From: Paraburkholderia silviterrae
GTDB lineage: Bacteria > Pseudomonadota > Gammaproteobacteria > Burkholderiales > Burkholderiaceae
Length of the DNA stretch: 64,000 bases
Assembly: GCF_004353915.1 (NCBI RefSeq)
Contig: NZ_SMRP01000023.1
Location: 65,281 to 129,280 of the forward strand
Reading direction: 5' to 3'
In this document: positions 18,455 through 26,897 of the stretch, piece by piece
How the letters are laid out: each line of letters begins with the position of its first letter
Position numbering within the stretch: the first letter of the stretch is position 1
Program-made: the position numbers and the translations under genes
Notes under the pieces: generated by a model
Database searches by the model: none
Told to the model about the DNA's origin: nothing
What the model saw: only the letters and a program-made list of their open reading frames with translations

Positions 18455-19318
18455 ATGGAGCTCTCCGACGACACCCTGGCCGCCATCACCCTGCTCTTGT
18501 CCGGCGAGCGTCTCGGAACGTTCCTGGCGCTCGCGGGCTCTCCCCGACCGGCCATCGCGCTTCACCAGCAAACGCTGCAGGTCGCGGGAACCCTTATGTG
18601 CGTGACAGCAGTCGTCGAGATTGCACTGCGCAACACCATCTGTGACCATCTCGCAAACCACTTCGGCACCACTGACTGGCTGCGTGCCCCACCTGCGCCA
18701 TTCGGTTGGCGCGACCAGGAAAAAACGCGGATCGGCGAAGCCATTGCCAGCGCGCAACGTGCTGCATACACCAAGATGGATACCGCACAGAAGCGCACTA
18801 TCGACGACAGGCTGTTCCGCAATGGCGTGCCACCGGGGCTGACGCATGAACGACACGCGAAGATTAGACAACAGTCACTTGCGGTGCCAAATGGCCAGGT
18901 GATTGCCCAGTTGACGCTGTATTTCTGGAAGCGACTCTTCTCAGCCGAATATGAATCGCCGCTCTGGCGCCCCGTACTCAAGCGAGTCTTTCCCGACAAG
19001 ACGCTGCGACGAGCGGACGTTGCAGTCCAACTCGAGCGGATCTACCAGACACGCAACCGGATTGCCCATCATGAACCTGTGTACGGTCATCGCCTGCACG
19101 ATACGCTCGAGGCAATTGCCTTCATCGTGACGCGACTCGGACAGTACGCACCGTGCCACGCGACGCCGCTCGCGCAGTTGCTGGTCGACGAATGGCGAAC
19201 ACTTTCCGCGCAAGCCGCAGGGCTGCGAGCAAGCTTCGCTGCCATGTCACCGGTTTCGTCAGTCCTGCCAGCCGGACATGAAACGCATGACGCAACGGCC
19301 CTTGCCAATCCGCAGTAG
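18455..19318 (+). CDS. Abi_2 (AbiD/AbiF)-like protein with HEPN motif
   Basis: A 287-residue all-alpha protein. EIALRNTICDHLANHFG near 55 and RNRIAHHEPVY at 200-210 match the Abi_2 family of phage abortive-infection proteins. The second motif is an RNxxxH HEPN ribonuclease-type signature (Arg200, His205). From knowledge of the family, such proteins are suspected RNases that act on phage infection, and many act alone without an antitoxin. It is isolated between the MFS terminator and fahA, has lower GC and less biased codon use than its neighbours, and has no mobility gene nearby. A role in phage defence is inference. Confidence 0.75.
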   Translation: MELSDDTLAAITLLLSGERLGTFLALAGSPRPAIALHQQTLQVAGTLMCVTAVVEIALRNTICDHLANHFGTTDWLRAPPAPFGWRDQEKTRIGEAIASAQRAAYTKMDTAQKRTIDDRLFRNGVPPGLTHERHAKIRQQSLAVPNGQVIAQLTLYFWKRLFSAEYESPLWRPVLKRVFPDKTLRRADVAVQLERIYQTRNRIAHHEPVYGHRLHDTLEAIAFIVTRLGQYAPCHATPLAQLLVDEWRTLSAQAAGLRASFAAMSPVSSVLPAGHETHDATALANPQ

Positions 19319-19417
19319 GCCATCGCCAGCCTGGACAAACGACAACGGCCAACGCGCCTCTCAGCGTAACGGCCCCTGTGCGGATGGCGACGGACCGCCG
19401 CCGCCGTACCGCCTCAA

Positions 19418-20746
19418 TTACTTCAACGCCGGCAAAATCGTGCCGACGCACGTGCCGAAGCCCACGCGATAGCCTTCGCCCTGGCACCAGCCCGCGAGCG
19501 TGAGCTCGTCGCCGTCTTCGATGAAGCCGCGCTTGCCGCCGCTCTTGAGTTCGAGCGGGTTCTTCGCGTTCCACGTCAGTTCGAGCAGGCTGCCGAACGA
19601 ATCGGGTGTCGAGCCCGAGATCGTGCCCGAGCCCATCAGATCGCCCACGCGCGTGTTGCAGCCGGCCACCGTGTGATGCGCGAGTTGCTGCGCCATCGTC
19701 CAGTACATGTGGCGGAAATTCGTGCGCGCGATCGTGGTGGCCTCGCTCGCGCCTTCGGGGCGCAGCAGCACTTCGAGCGCGAGGTCGAACGCATGGTTGC
19801 CCGCGTGACGCAGATACTCGAGCGGCTGCGGCTCCTGCGCCGGCTGCGCGACGCGAAACGGCTCAAGCGCATCGAGCGTCACGACCCACGGCGAGATCGT
19901 GGTGGCGAAGGTCTTCGCATTGAACGGCCCGAGCGGCACATATTCCCACTGCTGGATGTCGCGCGCGCTCCAGTCGTTGAGCAGCACCAAGCCGAAGATA
20001 TGCTCCTCGGCGTGCTCGCACGCGATGGGTTCGCCGAGCGCATTGCCGCGGCCGACGATAAAGCCCGTCTCCAGCTCGATGTCGAGCTTGCGGCACGCGC
20101 CGAACACGGGACGCTCCTGATCGGGCAGCTTCAACTGGCCATTGGGACGGCGCACCGGCGTGCCGCTCACCACCACCGACGAAGCGCGCCCGTTATAGCC
20201 GATCGGCATCTCGGACCAGTTCGGCAGCAGCGCATTCTTCGGATCGCGAAACATCGAACCCACATTCGTCGCGTGCTCCTTCGACGAATAGAAGTCCGTA
20301 TAGCCTGGAATCTCCACGGGCAGATGCAGCTTCGCATCAGCGAGCTTCACGAACGCGCGCTGGCGCAGCCCGGCGTCCTCGCGCAACGCTGCCGTTTCGC
20401 GTGCGAGCAGTGACGAAAGCTGCACGCGCACGCTGCGCCACACATCGCGGCCCAGCGCGATGAAATCGTTCAGTGCGGGGCGTGCGAAAACATTCTGCGC
20501 GTTTTGCGCAGCGCCGGATCCAGCGGGCAAGCGCAACAATCCGGCCTCGTGCAGCACTGCCAGATCGACGACCGAGTCGCCGATCGCCACGCCCACGCGC
20601 GCGTTCGCGTTGCTTGCCGTGCTGAACACACCGAAAGGCAGATTCTGAATCGGGAAATCGCAGGCGGCGTCGTTCGCGCTGTCGATCCAGCTCTTGCGCT
20701 GCGGATCTAGCGTTGCCTGCAGATCGGCAGGAATGGGGTTGCTCAT
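19418..20746 (-). CDS. fahA: Fumarylacetoacetase
   Basis: A 442-residue enzyme for the last step of tyrosine/homogentisate degradation, hydrolysing fumarylacetoacetate to fumarate and acetoacetate. Family motifs include FYSSKEHATNVG near 168, the metal-binding ELETGFIVG, LLNDWSARDIQQWEY near 266 and GSGTISGS near 375. The start at 20746 has GGAGA upstream, and its ATG overlaps the hmgA stop as ATGA, implying translational coupling. The second gene of hmgA-fahA. Confidence 0.96.
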   Translation of the reverse strand: MSNPIPADLQATLDPQRKSWIDSANDAACDFPIQNLPFGVFSTASNANARVGVAIGDSVVDLAVLHEAGLLRLPAGSGAAQNAQNVFARPALNDFIALGRDVWRSVRVQLSSLLARETAALREDAGLRQRAFVKLADAKLHLPVEIPGYTDFYSSKEHATNVGSMFRDPKNALLPNWSEMPIGYNGRASSVVVSGTPVRRPNGQLKLPDQERPVFGACRKLDIELETGFIVGRGNALGEPIACEHAEEHIFGLVLLNDWSARDIQQWEYVPLGPFNAKTFATTISPWVVTLDALEPFRVAQPAQEPQPLEYLRHAGNHAFDLALEVLLRPEGASEATTIARTNFRHMYWTMAQQLAHHTVAGCNTRVGDLMGSGTISGSTPDSFGSLLELTWNAKNPLELKSGGKRGFIEDGDELTLAGWCQGEGYRVGFGTCVGTILPALK

Positions 20747-22143
20747 GGCTTCTCCGGATTGAAGTGTTTCTTGAGGCCTTGCCAGCACTCGTAGTAATGC
20801 GCCTGCAACTGCGCCGTTTCGAGCGCGAAGCGCGTCGGACGGATCAGCGTGCGGGTCTCGAACATGAACGCCATCGTGTCGCCCACCTTGTGGGGTTTCG
20901 ACGTATCGGCGCTCGAAGCCTTCTCGAAGGTCTCGGCATCGGGGCCGTGGCCCGACATGCAGTTGTGCAGGCTCGAGCCGCCCGGCACGAAGCCTTCGGC
21001 CTTGGCGTCGTACACGCCGTGCACGAGGCCCATGAACTCGCTCGCGACGTTGCGGTGGTACCAGGGCGGACGGAAGGTGTTCTCGGCCGCGAGCCAGCGC
21101 GGCGGGAAGATCACGAAGTCGATCGAGTCGACGCCCGGGGTGTCGGTAGGCGCATGCAGCACGAGGAAGATCGACGGATCCGGGTGGTCATAGCTGATCG
21201 AGCCGATCGTGTTGTAGCGGCGCAGGTCGTACTTGTACGGCGCGTAGTTGCCGTGCCACGCGACCACGTCGAGCGGCGAATGGCCGATGTCGGCGCGCCA
21301 GAGCTCGCCATTCAACTTCGCGACGAGTTCGAATTGCCCTTCGCGGTCCTCGTAGGCCGCGCGCGGCGTGAGGAAGTCGCGCGGATTCGCGAGACCGTTC
21401 GAGCCGATCACGCCCAGGTCGGGCAGCCGCAGCAGCGCGCCGAAGTTCTCGCAGATATAGCCGCGCGCCTCGCCATCGGGCAGCTCGACCTGGAAACGCA
21501 CGCCGCGCGGGATCACGGCGATCTCGAACGGCTCGATCTCGAGCTTGCCCATCTCGGTCGCGATCGCAAGGCGTCCTTCCTGTGGAACGATCAGGAGCTC
21601 GCCGTCGGTGTTGTAGAAGAAGCGGTCGACCATCGGGCGGTTCGCCGCGTACAGATGGATCGCACAGCCGCTCATCGAGGCCGCCGAGCCGTTGCCCGCC
21701 ATCGTCACCCAGCCGTCGACGAAGTCGGTCGGCTCCGTGGGCATCGGCAGCGGGTCCCAGCGCAGCTGGTTGGGCGGCGTGGGCGGCACATCGCCAAAAT
21801 CGGCAACGAGGCGCGGCGCGCTGCCGTTGCCGCCCTCGACGCTCGCGCGCGCGGCGAGCGGCGTGAACGGCTGGTGCACCGCGCCCGGACGGATGCGATA
21901 GAACCAGGTGCGGCGGTTGTGCGAGCGCGGCGCCGTGAAGGCCGTGCCCGAAAGCTGCTCGGCATAGAGGCCGTAAGCGCAGCGCTGCGGCGAATTCTGG
22001 CCATCGGGCAAGGCGCCGGGCAGCGCCTCGGTGGCGAATTCGTTGCCGAAGCCGCTCATATAGCCGTCGGCCACCGCGCTCGTGGCGCTTTTCCCGCTTT
22101 TTCCTGCCGCCGCCTGGGTTGCGTCCCGCAAGGGTGCGTTCAT
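20743..22143 (-). CDS. hmgA: Homogentisate 1,2-dioxygenase
   Basis: A 466-residue non-haem Fe(II) dioxygenase opening the ring of homogentisate to maleylacetoacetate. The N-terminus YMSGFGNEFATEALPGALP is diagnostic, and PPRWLAAENTFRPPWYHRN with EFMGLVHG supplies iron ligands near residues 330-355. The start at 22143 (MNAPLRDA) is chosen with GGAGA upstream. Maleylacetoacetate isomerase is not in this window, so the pathway is completed elsewhere. Confidence 0.96.
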   Translation of the reverse strand: MNAPLRDATQAAAGKSGKSATSAVADGYMSGFGNEFATEALPGALPDGQNSPQRCAYGLYAEQLSGTAFTAPRSHNRRTWFYRIRPGAVHQPFTPLAARASVEGGNGSAPRLVADFGDVPPTPPNQLRWDPLPMPTEPTDFVDGWVTMAGNGSAASMSGCAIHLYAANRPMVDRFFYNTDGELLIVPQEGRLAIATEMGKLEIEPFEIAVIPRGVRFQVELPDGEARGYICENFGALLRLPDLGVIGSNGLANPRDFLTPRAAYEDREGQFELVAKLNGELWRADIGHSPLDVVAWHGNYAPYKYDLRRYNTIGSISYDHPDPSIFLVLHAPTDTPGVDSIDFVIFPPRWLAAENTFRPPWYHRNVASEFMGLVHGVYDAKAEGFVPGGSSLHNCMSGHGPDAETFEKASSADTSKPHKVGDTMAFMFETRTLIRPTRFALETAQLQAHYYECWQGLKKHFNPEKP

Positions 22144-22502
22144 CACTGTCTCTCCACGTTCTGCCGCGCCGCAGGCGCCCGGACGGGCGACCTCGGGCCG
22201 GCACGAATGATCCGGTTCTACGGGCAAGACGCGTCGGCTTCCTCCGACAGAACCCGTCGCGCGATTTACGAATAGTAAAACGGATTATGATTAGTGAAAT
22301 TCAACGTAAACCCTAACCTCCCCCTCTCGCCGGCCGGAAATCCGCTCTTGCATGGATATCGTTATCACTAATCGGTGCATGTTGGAGCGCCACGGGCTGC
22401 TACCATCAAGCCATGCGGCCCCGTAGCCGCAACAACCGAACCGGCGCGGGCCGCTTGCCCGCGCTTATCTCATTAAGCCTGTCGCCACCTCACTTTCGCG
22501 TC
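22144..22502. promoter_or_regulatory. Divergent hmgA / EAL-like regulatory region
   Basis: 359 bp between divergent genes, with an A+T-rich core. gattagtga at 22289-22297 and its exact inverse tcactaatc at 22365-22373 form a 9-bp inverted repeat about 70 bp apart, positioned as a possible operator pair upstream of hmgA. No regulator gene is adjacent. Confidence 0.5.
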
Positions 22503-23330
22503 ATGATTGCTCCGACCATTCCCGAGCTCGTCGCCCGCGCCGCCAACCACCCGTTTCTCGGCGAGCACCTGAGGCTGGGCGTCGGCACGCATAGCGCCGA
22601 AGCCGTCGCGCGCCGCAACGGCGTGGAGCTTCTGAGCGCCTATGAGCCGATTTACGACATCAGCGTGCACGGCGGCGCGCAGTCGCTCACGGCGGATCTC
22701 GCGTTGGCCTCGCGCTTCGGCGATGAACTCGGCTACCAGGCGGTGACGCTGCACGAGCACGACGGCAAGACCGAGCCCTTCGACCCGTTCGCCGATACGC
22801 TCGACGACCCCGAGCTCGTCGCGCTCGACCGCTGCGTGCGCGCGCTGCACACGATCAACTTTCTTGGCTCGCAGCAGCATGGGCTGCTCTTTCTGCGCGT
22901 TCACGAGCGGCTGCTCAAGAGCGTGAAATACGACCATGGGCGGCACTTCTCGAACGTGCTGGTGTCGTTCGGCCTGAACCCAGGGCGCGTGGTGATCGAA
23001 TTGCCGGCGGCGGCGGTCGCGCATCGGACCTTCGTCGGCTATCTGACGAAAAGCTACCAGCGCTATGGATTCAAGGTGGCGGGCAATCTGCCCAACGCGG
23101 GGCAGATTCTTTCGGTGTCCGACATGGCGCGGCTCGACTTCGTGAAGATGGATGCGAGCGCGGCCCTGCGCGATTCGATGGTGAAGCCGCTCGTGAGCTA
23201 TGCGGCGCGGTTGCGCATGCCGCTGATCTTCAACCGCGTGGTGGACGCCGCGCAGTTCGAGCAGTTGCAGCAGTACGATGTGCGCTTCGTGCAAGGGCCC
23301 GTGTTCGCTACGCAGCACAGCGCGGCGTAG
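22503..23330 (+). CDS. Degenerate EAL-domain protein
   Basis: A 275-residue EAL-family protein covering essentially only the EAL barrel. Recognisable elements are YEPIYDI near 48 (the QPI-like strand), VVIELP near 160, FVKMDAS near 212 and FVQGPVF near the end (the QGY-like loop). The catalytic EAL(L/V)R motif and the DDFG loop are not present, so c-di-GMP phosphodiesterase activity is unlikely. A binding or protein-interaction role is more plausible. The start at 22503 (MIAPTIPE) is preferred over the upstream extension, which lacks domain similarity. Confidence 0.78.
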   Translation: MIAPTIPELVARAANHPFLGEHLRLGVGTHSAEAVARRNGVELLSAYEPIYDISVHGGAQSLTADLALASRFGDELGYQAVTLHEHDGKTEPFDPFADTLDDPELVALDRCVRALHTINFLGSQQHGLLFLRVHERLLKSVKYDHGRHFSNVLVSFGLNPGRVVIELPAAAVAHRTFVGYLTKSYQRYGFKVAGNLPNAGQILSVSDMARLDFVKMDASAALRDSMVKPLVSYAARLRMPLIFNRVVDAAQFEQLQQYDVRFVQGPVFATQHSAA

Positions 23331-23364
23331 CTCGGGGCAAGCCAGAAGCCGGTTGGCTGGAAAA

Positions 23365-23390
23365 ACGCCGCGCTTCGAAGGGCGCGGCGT
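23365..23390. terminator. Hairpin terminator between EAL gene and murB
   Basis: acgccgcgc pairs with gcgcggcgt. The preceding aaaaa gives a U-tract on the minus strand, so it fits best as the murB terminator but may work both ways. Confidence 0.65.
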
Positions 23391-23497
23391 AGTGAGTCCC
23401 CAGGCGGGCGCCCAGAAGTGCGAAAGCCGCGCGTGCGCCGGAATTGGCTACGTGCGCGGCTGCAAGCGCGGTTGCAAGGCGGCGGCTACAGGCGGGA

Positions 23498-24571
23498 TTA
23501 CAGGCTGATGGGTTCCTGCTCGAGTTCCACGCCGAAACGCACGAGCACGTCACGGCGGATCGCCTGGGCCAGTTCGAGGATATCGTTGCCGGTGGCGCCC
23601 CCGCGGTTCACGAGCACGAGCGCCTGGCGCTCGTGCACGGCCGCCGCGCGCAGCGCGCGCCCTTTCCAGCCGCACTGATCGATCAGCCAGCCCGCGGCGA
23701 GCTTCACGCGGCCGTCGGCCTGGCGATACGAAATGATGTGCGGCTCGCGCGCGACGAGCGCGTCGAACTGCGGCGCGTCGATCACCGGATTCTTGAAAAA
23801 GCTGCCCGCGTTGCCGAGCACGAGCGGATCGGGCAGCTTCGCGCGACGCACCGCCACCACGGCGTCGAATACGTCGCGCGCGCATTGCGCCTCGGGCAGC
23901 CCGCGTTGCGCGAGCTCGCGCGCGAGGTCGGCGTAACCGGCGTTGGGTTGCCATGCCTTTGGCAGCCGGAAGGTCACCGAAGTAATCACGAAACGATCAC
24001 GCCCTTCGCGCTTGAAGAAGCTGTCGCGATAGCCAAAGCGGCATTCGGCGGCATCGAACTCGTACGGCGTGCCGGACTGCAGCTCGATCGCGCGCACGCT
24101 CGCGCAGCGCTCGGCCATTTCCAGCCCATAGGCGCCGATGTTCTGAATGGGCGCCGCGCCCACCGTGCCCGGGATCAGCGCGAGGTTCTCGAGGCCGGGC
24201 ATGGCCGCTTCGAGCGTCCACGTCACGAAATCGTGCCAGTTCTCACCGGCGCCTGCTTCGACGTACCAGGCGTCGTCGTCCTCGCGCGTCACACGCTTGC
24301 CCGCCAGCGCGACGAGCAGCACGAGGCCGTCGAAGTCGCGCGTGAGCACGATGTTGCTGCCGCCGCCCAGCACGAGCGTGCGCAGGCCCTGGGCACGCGC
24401 GTCCCGCACGGCGGCGACCAGATCCGTCTCGCTCCCGATACGGCATGCGAGGCGTGCGCGCACGTCGAAGCCAAAGGTGTTGTGTGCGCGCAGCGGATAG
24501 CCGGCGGCGAACCACACCGGGGACGGATCGACGGACGTGGCGGAAACGGGCATCGAGGATGGATGTGACAC
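23498..24571 (-). CDS. murB: UDP-N-acetylenolpyruvoylglucosamine reductase
   Basis: A 357-residue cytoplasmic FAD enzyme reducing the enolpyruvyl ether to form UDP-N-acetylmuramate in peptidoglycan precursor synthesis. LVLGGGSNIV near 66 and PGTVGAAPIQNIGAYG near 133 bind FAD. The catalytic serine lies in NAGSFFKNP, and the C-terminal glutamate in LEQEP. NTFG at the start is typical. It is a type I MurB without the long C-terminal insert. The second Met (MPVSATS, 24553) is an alternative start. Confidence 0.95.
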   Translation of the reverse strand: MSHPSSMPVSATSVDPSPVWFAAGYPLRAHNTFGFDVRARLACRIGSETDLVAAVRDARAQGLRTLVLGGGSNIVLTRDFDGLVLLVALAGKRVTREDDDAWYVEAGAGENWHDFVTWTLEAAMPGLENLALIPGTVGAAPIQNIGAYGLEMAERCASVRAIELQSGTPYEFDAAECRFGYRDSFFKREGRDRFVITSVTFRLPKAWQPNAGYADLARELAQRGLPEAQCARDVFDAVVAVRRAKLPDPLVLGNAGSFFKNPVIDAPQFDALVAREPHIISYRQADGRVKLAAGWLIDQCGWKGRALRAAAVHERQALVLVNRGGATGNDILELAQAIRRDVLVRFGVELEQEPISL

Positions 24572-24738
24572 GAAAAAGCCGAAGACGGAAAAACGGGCGC
24601 TGAAAGCGAAAAACGCACACTGGAAAACGCGGTGCCGTGGCGTGCACGCACCAGCGAGTGCGAGAAGCTATGCGAGCCGATGCGAAGACGTGTGGCCGAG
24701 CCCAGGCACACTGGCTGCGGGGCCGCCACTGCGCAGCC

Positions 24739-24767
24739 TTGGGCAAACACGACGGCGCCGGTAAAAT
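24739..24767 (+). promoter_or_regulatory. Candidate sigma-70 promoter of the YajQ gene
   Basis: ttgggc (24739-24744) and taaaat (24762-24767) are separated by exactly 17 bp, about 120 bp before the coding start. The rest of the 323-bp murB/YajQ gap (24572-24894) shows nothing else recognisable. Confidence 0.45.
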
Positions 24768-24894
24768 GGCGTCGGTCCGTGATTATAGCGAGTACTGGGC
24801 ATATCGCCGTAAAGGCAGCCGGACAAAACGGCTGCGGCACGCTAGCGCACGATTCGTGCGGCTCGCGCGCCACTCGCACTTTTGGGAGAAAGCA

Positions 24895-25380
24895 ATGCCA
24901 TCGTTTGACGTCGTCAGCGAAGCCAACATGATCGAAGTGAAGAACGCCGTCGAGCAATCCAACAAGGAGATCTCCACGCGCTTCGACTTCAAGGGCTCGG
25001 ATTCGCGCGTCGAGCAAAAGGAACGCGAACTGACCGCGTTCGCCGACGACGATTTCAAGCTCGGTCAGGTGAAGGACGTGCTGGTTTCGAAAATGGCCAA
25101 GCGCAATGTGGACGTGCGCTTCCTCGACTACGGCAAGATCGAGAAGATCGGCGGCGACAAGGTCAAGCAGGTCATCACCGTGAAAAAGGGCGTCTCGGGA
25201 GACCTCGCCAAGAAGATCGTCAGGCTCGTGAAGGACAGCAAGATCAAGGTGCAGGCGAGCATCCAGGGCGACGCCGTGCGCGTCACGGGCGCCAAGCGCG
25301 ACGATCTGCAGAGCGTGATCGCCTTGCTGCGCAAGGACGTGACCGATACCCCGCTCGACTTCAATAACTTCCGCGACTGA
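24895..25380 (+). CDS. YajQ-family nucleotide-binding protein
   Basis: A 161-residue cytosolic protein of the UPF0234/YajQ family, starting MPSFDVVSEAN and containing FDFKGSDSRVEQKER and the closing DTPLDFNNFRD. Members bind c-di-GMP and/or RNA, and some act as c-di-GMP-responsive transcriptional co-factors. The ATG at 24895 is preceded by GGGAGAAAG at ideal spacing; the longer frame is not used. Divergent from murB. Confidence 0.95.
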   Translation: MPSFDVVSEANMIEVKNAVEQSNKEISTRFDFKGSDSRVEQKERELTAFADDDFKLGQVKDVLVSKMAKRNVDVRFLDYGKIEKIGGDKVKQVITVKKGVSGDLAKKIVRLVKDSKIKVQASIQGDAVRVTGAKRDDLQSVIALLRKDVTDTPLDFNNFRD

Positions 25381-25467
25381 TTCGTCTGGCTCTGTCCCGG
25401 TTTTCCCGGTATCGCTCACAAAGAGGCGACGCCCGCCGGCTCTTCAATGCCGCCGCGCCCTGCTGCG

Positions 25468-25983
25468 CTAGTCGTCCGTGGCGACGAGCGGCATCAGCGC
25501 CTCACCCGTCTCCAGCAGCGTCTTGAGATTGGACAGGATGCGCGGCCAGCCGCCCGACACCGCCTCGATGAATTTCGAGCCCTGGCGCCCCATGCGGTGC
25601 GTGAGCGTGAGCTTCACGGCGTACTCCACCGGTTCGATCTGGAGCGTGCACAGGGAATCGCCCTCGGCGTTCAGCTCCGGGCGGAACATGTTGCGCCAGC
25701 GGATCACGAGACGATGTGGCGCATCCGACTCGACGATCTCGCCCGAATCGGCCACCCTGCCGTCGGGAAAGCGCAGCGACCACGACGCGCCCGTCTGCCA
25801 CTCGCACTCGTGGTGCATGCCGAACCAGTAGCGCTCCGTGAACGCACGGCTCGTGAGCGCCTCCCATAGCACTTGCGGCGTAGCGCGGATGAACGTGACG
25901 TAGACGAACGTCGATTCGCCCGCCGCGACGGTCACGCCGCTTGCGCCACCTGCACCGGCCGTGTGGCCTTCACTGCTGCTCAT
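25468..25983 (-). CDS. SRPBCC / AHSA1-like domain protein
   Basis: A 171-residue protein with a helix-grip fold (Activator of Hsp90 ATPase 1-like). Visible elements are FVYVTFIRATPQVLWEALT near 26, the WFG segment near 53, and SGGWPRILSNLKTLLETGE at the C-terminus. In many proteobacteria such genes follow an ArsR regulator with ATGA overlap. Here the same overlap exists but the ArsR gene is internally deleted. The ligand is unknown. The first 20 residues are low-complexity Ser/Gly. Confidence 0.85.
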   Translation of the reverse strand: MSSSEGHTAGAGGASGVTVAAGESTFVYVTFIRATPQVLWEALTSRAFTERYWFGMHHECEWQTGASWSLRFPDGRVADSGEIVESDAPHRLVIRWRNMFRPELNAEGDSLCTLQIEPVEYAVKLTLTHRMGRQGSKFIEAVSGGWPRILSNLKTLLETGEALMPLVATDD

Positions 25984-26117
25984 GGCGATCTCCTTCTCCT
26001 TCGCGTAAGCGTTTGAGCTCGACGAGCGCCTCCACGCGCGCGTGCTCGAGTTTGCCGATCCAGCAAGCGACGGCGGCTTGCATCCGCAAGCGCGCGAAAT
26101 ACGACCTCGTCGTTCAT
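25980..26117 (-). pseudogene. ArsR-family regulator, internally deleted
   Basis: The frame from ATG 26117 encodes MNDEVVFRALADASRRRLLD, the typical ArsR N-terminus. The next bases, in a different frame, encode CWIGKLEHARVEALVELKRL, the typical ArsR C-terminus. The roughly 60-70 residues between them, including the whole helix-turn-helix, are missing. The remaining frame gives only a 45-residue Arg-rich peptide, whose stop overlaps the SRPBCC start as ATGA. The ancestral operon structure is thus preserved while the regulator is lost. Confidence 0.8.
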
Positions 26118-26127
26118 GGACTTAATT

Positions 26128-26147
26128 ATGCAACCTCATGGTTGCAT
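26128..26147. promoter_or_regulatory. Palindromic ArsR-type operator
   Basis: atgcaacc-tcat-ggttgcat is a perfect 8+8 inverted repeat lying 10 bp before the broken ArsR start, where autoregulatory ArsR operators sit. It remains intact although its regulator is deleted. Confidence 0.7.
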
Positions 26148-26208
26148 GTCAAGGCGAACAAATGGGGAAGCTCGGCGGGGGAGCACGGTGCATCGGCTGG
26201 CGCCCCAA

Positions 26209-26643
26209 TCATGTGTGCGGTGCGCACAAGGCCGGCGGCTTCTTGCGCGGACGGCCGCCCTTGCGCCCATTCGCACGGGCGGCAGCGGCCTTCGCGGGCG
26301 ACGTGACGGAGCCCATGGCGCGCGCGAGTTCGCGCATCCACGCTTTCGATCCGTAGACGCCTTGCAGCAGCCCCGGCGCCCAGACGAGCAGATCGAGCCG
26401 AGGGAAGAAGACCGACTGCCCGCCTCCCCAGATCTCGAGCTCCGAAAGCTGCGCAGCCGTAGGCGGCTTCTCAAGCATCTGAAAATCCTGAATGAGCGCG
26501 ATGGGCACGGCAATGCTCACGCCGTTCGCGAACGCGACCTCGAGCTTGTGATGCGTGCGGCTGTACCGCGCGGCAACCGCGACCGGACTCGCTTGTGCCG
26601 CCCGGGTCGCGGCTTCGAATTGCTCGCGGCTGATGTCGACCAT
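26209..26643 (-). CDS. DUF2442 protein
   Basis: A 144-residue protein starting MVDISREQFEAATRAAQ. The DUF2442 core spans about 25-105 (VAVAARYSRTHHKLEVAFAN, then LSELEIWGGGQSVFFPRLD), followed by a basic tail ANGRKGGRPRKKP. Start 26643 has GGAGA eight bases upstream; ATG 26658 is an alternative. DUF2442 genes are commonly paired with DUF4160 genes, as here, and the pair is often listed as toxin-antitoxin-like, though the activity is unproven. Confidence 0.75.
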   Translation of the reverse strand: MVDISREQFEAATRAAQASPVAVAARYSRTHHKLEVAFANGVSIAVPIALIQDFQMLEKPPTAAQLSELEIWGGGQSVFFPRLDLLVWAPGLLQGVYGSKAWMRELARAMGSVTSPAKAAAARANGRKGGRPRKKPPALCAPHT

Positions 26644-26897
26644 GTTTGCATTCTCCATGTTTCGATTCTTTGCCATTCCCTGCACAGGCGGCCGATTTCG
26701 GGTTCGATCGCGCCAGCGAGACGGGCGACCTCGTGATGCGCAAGCATGACGCGCTCGCGCAACCCCAGAGGGCCGCTCGGGCAATTGAGGTTGAAAACAC
26801 ACGAGCCTTGCGGACTCACGAGATGAACATGCGCCGGCGAATGGTCGTTTGGAAAGATGACCACCCGGGCACCGAGTACGCGAAGAACTGTGGGCAT
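26517..26897 (-). CDS. DUF4160 protein overlapping DUF2442
   Basis: A 126-residue frame whose first 80 residues match DUF4160 (MPTVLRVLGARVVIFPNDHS, PAHVHLVSPQG, LCREWQRIE). The last ~45 residues overlap the downstream DUF2442 gene in another frame and are Arg/Ser-rich, unlike the family, which usually ends near 80-90 residues. A lost stop or a frameshift near 26640-26660 would explain this. The pair sits in a decayed accessory stretch. Confidence 0.65.
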   Translation of the reverse strand: MPTVLRVLGARVVIFPNDHSPAHVHLVSPQGSCVFNLNCPSGPLGLRERVMLAHHEVARLAGAIEPEIGRLCREWQRIETWRMQTWSTSAASNSKPRPGRHKRVRSRLPRGTAARITSSRSRSRTA

